Positions 59,084 to 64,000 of a stretch of DNA of 64,000 nt are shown here, in pieces. Position 1 is the stretch's first letter. Every line of letters starts with the position of its first letter. The translations under genes were made by a program, and so were the position numbers. Source of the stretch: Lentzea jiangxiensis (lineage in GTDB: Bacteria > Actinomycetota > Actinomycetes > Mycobacteriales > Pseudonocardiaceae); contig NZ_FNIX01000009.1 of NCBI RefSeq assembly GCF_900104175.1, positions 124,001 through 188,000 on the forward strand, given 5' to 3'. Under the pieces are notes generated by a model. It was not told the origin of the DNA, searched no databases, and saw nothing but the letters and a program-made list of their open reading frames with translations.

Positions 59084-60454
59084 TCAGCGACCAGCCAAGA
59101 ACCCCAGAATGTCCTGTCGGGTGACGACACCGGCGGGCTTGCCGTCCTCCAGGACGAGGGCGGCGTCGGCGTTCGAGAGGGCGTTCATCGCGATGCCGAC
59201 CGGCTCACCCGCGCCGAGCGTGGGCAGCGGCGGCGACATGTGCTTGTCCAGGCGGTCGGAGAGCTGCGCCTTGCCGGTGAACAACGCGTCGAGCAGGTCG
59301 CGCTCGTTCACCGCGCCCGCGACCTCGGCGGCCATGACCGGCGGCTCGGCGTTGACGACGGGCATCTGCGAGACGCCGAACTCGCGCAGGATCGCGACGG
59401 CGTCACCCACGGTCTCGTTCGGGTGAGCGTGCACCAGGTCCGGGAGCATGCCGCCCTTGCGGCGCAGCACGTCGCCGACGGTCGCGCCGGTCGAGTCCGG
59501 CGGGAGGAAGCCGTAGGACGCCATCCAGCGGTCGTTGAAGACCTTGGACAGGTAGCCGCGGCCGCCGTCCGGGAGCAGCACGACGACGACGGCGTCCTCG
59601 GGCAGGTCCTTCGCGACGCGCAGCGCGGCGGCGGCCGCCATGCCGCAGGAACCGCCGACGAGCAGGCCCTCCTCGCGGGCGAGGCGGCGGGTGACGTCGA
59701 ACGAGTCGGCGTCGGAGACCTCGACGATCCGGTCGGCGATGGTCTTGTCGTAGGCCTCGGGCCAGAAGTCCTCGCCGACGCCCTCGACGAGGTACGGGCG
59801 GCCGGTGCCGCCGGAGTAGACCGAGCCCTCCGGGTCCGCGCCGATGACCTGCACGGCCCCGTTCGAGGCCTCCTTGAGGTAGCGGCCGGTGCCGGAGATC
59901 GTGCCGCCGGTGCCGACACCCGCGACGAAGTGCGTGATCCTGCCCTCGGTCTGGCGCCAGATCTCGGGGCCGGTCTGGTGGTAGTGGCTCGCCGGGTTCT
60001 CCGGGTTGGCGTACTGGTTCGGCTTCCAGGCGCCGGGGATCTCGCGGACCAGGCGGTCGGAGACGTTGTAGTAGGAGTCCGGGTGCTCGGGCGCGACGGC
60101 CGTCGGGCACACCACGACCTCGGCGCCGTATGCCTTGAGGACGTTGCGCTTGTCCTCGCTGACCTTGTCCGGGCACACGAAGACGCACTTGTAGCCCTTG
60201 CGCTGGGCGACCAGGGCGAGGCCGACGCCGGTGTTGCCGGACGTGGGCTCGACGATCGTGCCGCCGGGCCGCAGCTCACCGGAGCGCTCGGCGGCCTCCA
60301 CCATGCGCAGCGCGATGCGGTCCTTCACGCTGCCGCCGGGGTTCAGGTACTCGACCTTGGCCAGCACCGTGGCCTTGATGCCCGAGGTCAGCGAGTTCAG
60401 CTTCACCAGCGGCGTGTTGCCGACCAGATCGACGACGTGCTCGACGTACTCCAC
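59084..60454 (-). CDS. cbs: Cystathionine beta-synthase
   Basis: The 456-residue PLP enzyme has the Lys motif NPGGSVKDRIAL, the PTSGNTG phosphate loop and VGTGGTISGTGRYL. A C-terminal pair of CBS domains follows (about residues 340-456). It condenses homocysteine with Ser to cystathionine. Many bacterial relatives are cysteine synthases; the C-terminal CBS pair and the metB partner favour CBS. GTG 60454 follows AGGGGAG. The gene is divergent from the SGNH hydrolase. Confidence 0.9.
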   Translation of the reverse strand: MEYVEHVVDLVGNTPLVKLNSLTSGIKATVLAKVEYLNPGGSVKDRIALRMVEAAERSGELRPGGTIVEPTSGNTGVGLALVAQRKGYKCVFVCPDKVSEDKRNVLKAYGAEVVVCPTAVAPEHPDSYYNVSDRLVREIPGAWKPNQYANPENPASHYHQTGPEIWRQTEGRITHFVAGVGTGGTISGTGRYLKEASNGAVQVIGADPEGSVYSGGTGRPYLVEGVGEDFWPEAYDKTIADRIVEVSDADSFDVTRRLAREEGLLVGGSCGMAAAAALRVAKDLPEDAVVVVLLPDGGRGYLSKVFNDRWMASYGFLPPDSTGATVGDVLRRKGGMLPDLVHAHPNETVGDAVAILREFGVSQMPVVNAEPPVMAAEVAGAVNERDLLDALFTGKAQLSDRLDKHMSPPLPTLGAGEPVGIAMNALSNADAALVLEDGKPAGVVTRQDILGFLAGR

Positions 60455-60563
60455 CGGTATCCACTCCCCTGCTCCCACTCTCCGAGATAGCGGGACGAAG
60501 CGTAGCTCTAGTGGCTGCGGATCCTGACTCGAACGGCGGCGCCGACGATTCGGGGGGAAAGGG

Positions 60564-61445
60564 GTGGCGCGGATGATCGGACTGCGGGCGCTGCGGGCGG
60601 CGGCCATGACGGCGGCGACGCTCGGCGGCCTCTCCGGCGCGCTGGCCGGCCTGCTCACCGAGCAGGGCAGACGTGCCCGCGCGGCCATCGGCGTGCTGGA
60701 GCACCTCTGGCCCGCACCGGACGGCGTGTACGCCGACGACGGCGGCGACCCGCTGCGGCTGGCGGTGCTCGGCGACTCGATGGCCGTGGGTGTCGGTGTG
60801 ACGCATCCCTCGCAGATGCCGGGCGTGCTGCTGGCCCAGGCGCTGGCGGAGGAGGCGGGACGGCCGGTGCGGCTGTCCACCTACGCCATCAGCGGTTCCA
60901 CCACGCGCGACCTGGTCCCGCAGGTCGACGCGGCCGTGCGGGACGAGCCCCGGGTCGCGCTGATCATCATCGGCGCGAACGACGTGACGTCGCGGATGGG
61001 CACCGGCGAGTCGGCCCGGCTGCTGGCCGAGCAGGTCCGCAGGCTGCGCGCCACCGGGTGCGGCGTGGTCGTCGGCACCTGCCCCGACCTGGGCATCGTG
61101 CGGCCGATCCCGCAGCCGTTGCGGATGGTCGGGCACCGGTACAGCCTGCGTCTCGCGGCCGCCCAGACCGCCGCGGTGCGGACAGCGGGCGGTGTCCCGG
61201 TGCCCCTCGCGAACCTGTTGGCACCGGAGTTCATGGCGCGGCACGCCGACATGTTCAGCTCGGACCGCTTCCACCCCAGCGCCGTCGGCTACGAGGCGGC
61301 CGCGGGCGTGCTGCTGGCGCCGTTGTGCCAGGTGGCGGGGCTGTGGGCGGGCTGGGTCGCACCGGTGGTGCCGCTGCGGTCGGCGGCGGCCCTCGCGGTG
61401 GGGCCGTCGCGGTGGCCTGCGTGGCTGCAGAAGCGGCACGCGTGA
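60564..61445 (+). CDS. SGNH/GDSL hydrolase (Rv1075c-like)
   Basis: The 293-residue protein has an N-terminal membrane helix (residues about 10-32). Catalytic Ser is in LGDSMAVG, block Gly follows, Asn is in GANDV, and Asp/His are in DRFHPS near the C-terminus. It is an esterase or lipase-like enzyme on the outer face of the membrane. Rv1075c, at the same place in M. tuberculosis, is an esterase. GTG 60564 has GGGGGGAAAGGG upstream. Confidence 0.88.
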   Translation: MARMIGLRALRAAAMTAATLGGLSGALAGLLTEQGRRARAAIGVLEHLWPAPDGVYADDGGDPLRLAVLGDSMAVGVGVTHPSQMPGVLLAQALAEEAGRPVRLSTYAISGSTTRDLVPQVDAAVRDEPRVALIIIGANDVTSRMGTGESARLLAEQVRRLRATGCGVVVGTCPDLGIVRPIPQPLRMVGHRYSLRLAAAQTAAVRTAGGVPVPLANLLAPEFMARHADMFSSDRFHPSAVGYEAAAGVLLAPLCQVAGLWAGWVAPVVPLRSAAALAVGPSRWPAWLQKRHA

Positions 61446-61537
61446 GTTTCGGAAATCCTCGTCACTCGCGCTGGCCGAGGTGAGCGGGCGTTAACTAGGC
61501 TCGACGGCAACCTTGACTCTCAACGAGGAGTTCCGTG

Positions 61538-62758
61538 ATGCCTGAGGCCGTGATCGTCTCCGCCGCCCGCTCCCCCATCGGCCGCGCGGGCAAGGGTTCG
61601 CTGAAGGACGTTCGGCCCGACGACCTGGTGGCTCGGATGATCCGCGCGGCGCTCGACAAGGTGCCGCAGCTCGACCCCGCGCAGATCGACGACCTGATGC
61701 TCGGCTGCGGCCTCCCCGGCGGCGAGCAGGGCTTCAACATGGCGCGCGTCGTCTCCGTGCTGCTCGGCTACGACAACCTGCCCGGCACGACCGTCACGCG
61801 GTACTGCGCCTCGTCGCTGCAGACGACCCGCATGGCCCTGCACGCCATCAAGGCGGGCGAGGGCGACGTGTTCATCAGCGCCGGCGTCGAGACGGTGTCG
61901 CGGTTCGCCAAGGGCAGCTCCGACTCGTGGCCCGACACGCACAACCCGCTCTTCGCCGACGCCGAGGCCCGCACCGCCGCCACCAAGGCCGCCGGCGCGC
62001 AGGAGTGGGTCGACCCGCGCACGCTCGACGTCGTGCCGGACGTCTACATCCCCATGGGCGAGACCGCCGAGAACCTGGCTCTGCTCAAGGGCGTCTCGCG
62101 CCAGGAGATGGACGAGTTCGGTGTCCGCTCGCAGAACCTCGCCGAGAAGGCCATCGCCGACGGCTTCTGGGCCCGCGAGATCACGCCCGTGACGCTGCCG
62201 GACGGCACCGTGGTCTCCACCGACGACGGCCCGCGCGCCGGCGTCACCTACGAGGCCGTGTCGCAGCTCAAGCCGGTCTTCCGCCCCAACGGCCGGATCA
62301 ACGCGGGCAACTGCTGCCCGCTCAACGACGGCGCCGCGGCCCTCGTGGTCATGTCCGACACCAAGGCCCGCGAGCTCGGCATCACCCCGCTCGCCCGCAT
62401 CGTGTCGACCGGCGTCTCCGGGCTGTCGCCGGAGATCATGGGCCTCGGCCCGGTCGAGGCCTCGAAGCGCGCACTGGCGCTCGCGGGCCTGTCGATCTCC
62501 GACATCGACCTCGTGGAGATCAACGAGGCGTTCGCCGCCCAGGTGATCCCGTCCTACCGGGACCTCGGCATCGACCTGGACCGCCTGAACGTCAACGGTG
62601 GCGCCATCGCCGTCGGCCACCCGTTCGGCATGACCGGCGCGCGCATCACCACGACGCTGATCAACTCGCTGCAGTTCCACGACAAGCAGTTCGGACTCGA
62701 GACCATGTGCGTCGGCGGCGGCCAGGGCATGGCGATGGTGATCGAGCGCCTGAGCTGA
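61538..62758 (+). CDS. fadA3: Acetyl-CoA acetyltransferase / thiolase (FadA3-like)
   Basis: The 406-residue thiolase has the nucleophilic Cys in [12 protein letters not shown], His in [12 protein letters not shown], and the second Cys in [10 protein letters not shown]. It splits beta-ketoacyl-CoA in fatty-acid breakdown or joins two acetyl-CoA. ATG 61538 follows GAGGAG by 7 bp. It is the last gene of the Rv1074c-Rv1112-like block. Confidence 0.93.
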   Translation: MPEAVIVSAARSPIGRAGKGSLKDVRPDDLVARMIRAALDKVPQLDPAQIDDLMLGCGLPGGEQGFNMARVVSVLLGYDNLPGTTVTRYCASSLQTTRMALHAIKAGEGDVFISAGVETVSRFAKGSSDSWPDTHNPLFADAEARTAATKAAGAQEWVDPRTLDVVPDVYIPMGETAENLALLKGVSRQEMDEFGVRSQNLAEKAIADGFWAREITPVTLPDGTVVSTDDGPRAGVTYEAVSQLKPVFRPNGRINAGNCCPLNDGAAALVVMSDTKARELGITPLARIVSTGVSGLSPEIMGLGPVEASKRALALAGLSISDIDLVEINEAFAAQVIPSYRDLGIDLDRLNVNGGAIAVGHPFGMTGARITTTLINSLQFHDKQFGLETMCVGGGQGMAMVIERLS

Positions 62759-62784
62759 GCTCCCTCCAAAATCTGCAAATTGAC

Positions 62785-62829
62785 GCCTGCAAGTAGCTCC
62801 GCATCACTCGAACGGAGCTACTCGCAGGC
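62785..62829 (+). terminator. Terminator after the thiolase gene
   Basis: 17-bp arms (GCCTGC...GCTCCG and its complement with one mismatch) and an 11-nt loop lie 26 bp after the stop. Confidence 0.8.
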
Positions 62830-62918
62830 ACCCTTCCTGCCGATGAGATGAATCGTCGCTCGTTGACGTCATCAGGTGAGGGGAGTCGGTCCCTGCCGAT
62901 GAACCAGGAGGGCCGGAC

Positions 62919-63128
62919 ATGCCCTACGTGTGGTGGCAAAGCGAATACGACCTGCGGTGCCACGCGTTCTCCCTCGACCAGGCCAACGGACCGCGCACCT
63001 TCTACGAGGCCGTCTGCGAGCACTCGGTCCCCGGCGAACGGGTCTCGCGCGCCCAGGCCGGCGCGCTCTGCACCACCTGCCTGGTCAAGGTCGGCACCGA
63101 ACTGCCCGACGTCCGCTGGCGGGCCTAG
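62919..63128 (+). CDS. Small putative zinc-binding protein
   Basis: The 69-residue protein has four Cys and nearby His (RCHAF, VCEH, LCTTCLVK) spaced like a zinc ribbon. It starts MPYVWWQSEYD and has GGAGGG 6 bp before the ATG. I recall similar short 'VWW...CTTC' proteins in Pseudonocardiaceae, with no known role. Its stop overlaps the GNAT gene on the other strand by 4 bp. Confidence 0.65.
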   Translation: MPYVWWQSEYDLRCHAFSLDQANGPRTFYEAVCEHSVPGERVSRAQAGALCTTCLVKVGTELPDVRWRA

Positions 63129-63535
63129 CGGCGCCACATCCCCACCGAGTCCGGTGCGCTCTCCACGAACCCGTGACGGGCGTAGAGACGACGGCCCGGC
63201 GGATCGGCGAGCAGGCTCACCTGAGCCGCGGGCGCGGCCTCGCGGATCTTCTCCAGCAACGCGGTCATGATCGCGTCACCGATTCCCTTGCGCTGGTGGT
63301 CCGGCAACACCGCCATGTCGATGACGACGAAGTACGTGCCGCCGTCACCGATCACCCGGCCCATGCCGACGGTTTCGCCCGATTCCACGTGGACGACGTG
63401 CGCGCTCACCCACGCGCCTTCGACACCGATCTCGGCTTGCGCCCGAGTGCGTTCGCTCAGTCCCGATTCCTTGCGCAGGCGCAGGTAGTCGTCGACATTC
63501 GGTGGTGCCACGACAAGCTGATATGCGGAGTCCAC
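63125..63535 (-). CDS. GNAT-family acetyltransferase (small)
   Basis: The 136-residue GNAT protein has MAVLPDHQRKGIGDAIMTALLEKI (acetyl-CoA P-loop QRKGIG) and the C-terminal YARHGFVESAPDSVGMWRR typical of small aminoglycoside/peptide N-acetyltransferase-like enzymes. GTG 63535 has GAGGGGGA 4-5 bp upstream. A longer in-frame reading to 63733 covers a non-coding stretch and was not used. The substrate is unknown. Confidence 0.85.
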   Translation of the reverse strand: MDSAYQLVVAPPNVDDYLRLRKESGLSERTRAQAEIGVEGAWVSAHVVHVESGETVGMGRVIGDGGTYFVVIDMAVLPDHQRKGIGDAIMTALLEKIREAAPAAQVSLLADPPGRRLYARHGFVESAPDSVGMWRR

Positions 63536-63697
63536 ACATTCCCCCTCATTTGTGCGCGTTGTTCGCCCGATGACGGCAAAGGGCCGTCCGGGCTCCTCCG
63601 ATGCCGAGCTTTCGGAGCCGGTGACGGCCTTGGCCGTTGGCGCATGAGCCGCATGGCCTCGGCGAACCTCTTCGTCATCCCGCTCCCCCACAACGCC

Positions 63698-63731
63698 GAA
63701 GGGGCGCCCCGCCGCAGCGGAACGCCCCTTC
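63698..63731. terminator. Terminator after the Bax-inhibitor-1 family gene
   Basis: 9-bp arms (GAAGGGGCG and its complement) with a 16-nt GC-rich loop lie 18 bp beyond the minus-strand stop at 63750. Confidence 0.65.
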
Positions 63732-63749
63732 ACAGCACTTGCCCGGACG

Positions 63750-64000
63750 TCAGTCCGAGTTGAAGTACGACAGCAGGCGCAGGATCTCGGTGTAGAGCCA
63801 CACGAGGGTGACGGTGAGACCGAACGCGATCTGCCACGCGAACTTGGCCGGCACGCCGGCGCGGATCGCCTGGTCGGCGGCGTCGAAGTCGATCAGGAAG
63901 CTGAACGCCGCGAGGCCGATGCAGACGAGGCTGAAGATGATGGCGATCGTGCCGCCGGAGCGGATGCCGATGCCGCCGCCACCGTTGAAGAAGCTCAGCA
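63750..64000 (-). CDS. Bax inhibitor-1/YccA family protein, C-terminal part
   Basis: The last 83 residues are present; the rest lies beyond the right edge. They contain two membrane helices (TIAIIFSLVCIGLAAFSFLI; AFGLTVTLVWLYTEILRLL) and the family's ending RLLSYFNSD. The conserved Asp in LIDFDAADQAI fits the acidic pocket of this family, whose members are pH-sensitive calcium-leak or membrane-stress proteins. The family call is recognition from this tail, so it is less certain. Confidence 0.75.
   Translation of the reverse strand, partial: LSFFNGGGGIGIRSGGTIAIIFSLVCIGLAAFSFLIDFDAADQAIRAGVPAKFAWQIAFGLTVTLVWLYTEILRLLSYFNSD

Overview
The window is a high-GC, densely packed bacterial chromosome segment with strong G/C bias at third codon positions, many GTG starts and 4-bp ATGA/GTGA gene overlaps. 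Mycothiol conjugate amidase (mca), chaplin-like secreted proteins, a Pra-like proline-rich RDD protein and GuaB1 point to a filamentous actinomycete. Several proteins look most like those of Pseudonocardiales (Lentzea/Saccharothrix-type), but the genus is only an inference. No tRNA, rRNA, insertion sequence, prophage or CRISPR array was seen.

Layout. 1-4117: a two-component system, a secreted LolA-like protein and an ABC exporter, with paired CTCAG repeats in the shared promoter region. 4114-8515: a short-chain dehydrogenase and a thiamine importer (thiB-thiP-thiQ) behind a TPP riboswitch. 8552-10504: pterin dehydratase, a GT87-type membrane mannosyltransferase and two tiny membrane proteins. 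10505-10963 has no intact gene. 10964-19807: YchF, then a DNA-repair run (Ada-AlkA fusion, Ogt, SbcC, SbcD, RmuC). 19869-24271: IspH, a lipid-droplet-associated protein, exonuclease VII with an extra ORF between its subunits, and GlpX. 24404-26352: a secreted serine protease and two small L,D-transpeptidases. 26385-31989: an amino-acid dehydrogenase with a divergent Lrp regulator, a flavin reductase, fumarase, a hemolysin-III protein and a Z-prenyl synthase. 32043-32770: two tandem chaplin-like genes, one with a His/Gly-rich insert. 32997-45523: DUF885 protein, PhoH2, an ABC exporter, GuaB1, two kinds of enzymes/regulators (GNAT, MocR-EamA pair), LigB-type ligase and two unknown families. 45576-52038: a DUF255 thioredoxin-like protein and an RNA-repair operon (Hen1-Pnkp-nucleotidyltransferase). 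52118-62758: Mca, DUF4307, GreA, an Lrp-controlled HPPD, MetB, Pra, CBS, SGNH hydrolase and thiolase. The right edge has a small zinc-ribbon-like protein, a GNAT enzyme and the end of a Bax-inhibitor-1 family gene.

From memory, the order of many core genes (ychF, ispH, xseA, xseB, glpX, fum, phoH2, hlyIII/Z-FPP synthase, DUF255, Rv1083-like, mca, DUF4307, greA, metB, pra, cbs, SGNH, fadA3) mirrors Mycobacterium tuberculosis Rv1112 back to Rv1074c. The window therefore looks like an old actinobacterial core block with lineage-specific insertions. The parts most worth a second look are the RNA-repair operon with its coupled nucleotidyltransferase, the His-rich chaplin-like pair, the greA and phoH2 leaders, and several divergent promoters with clear repeat operators.
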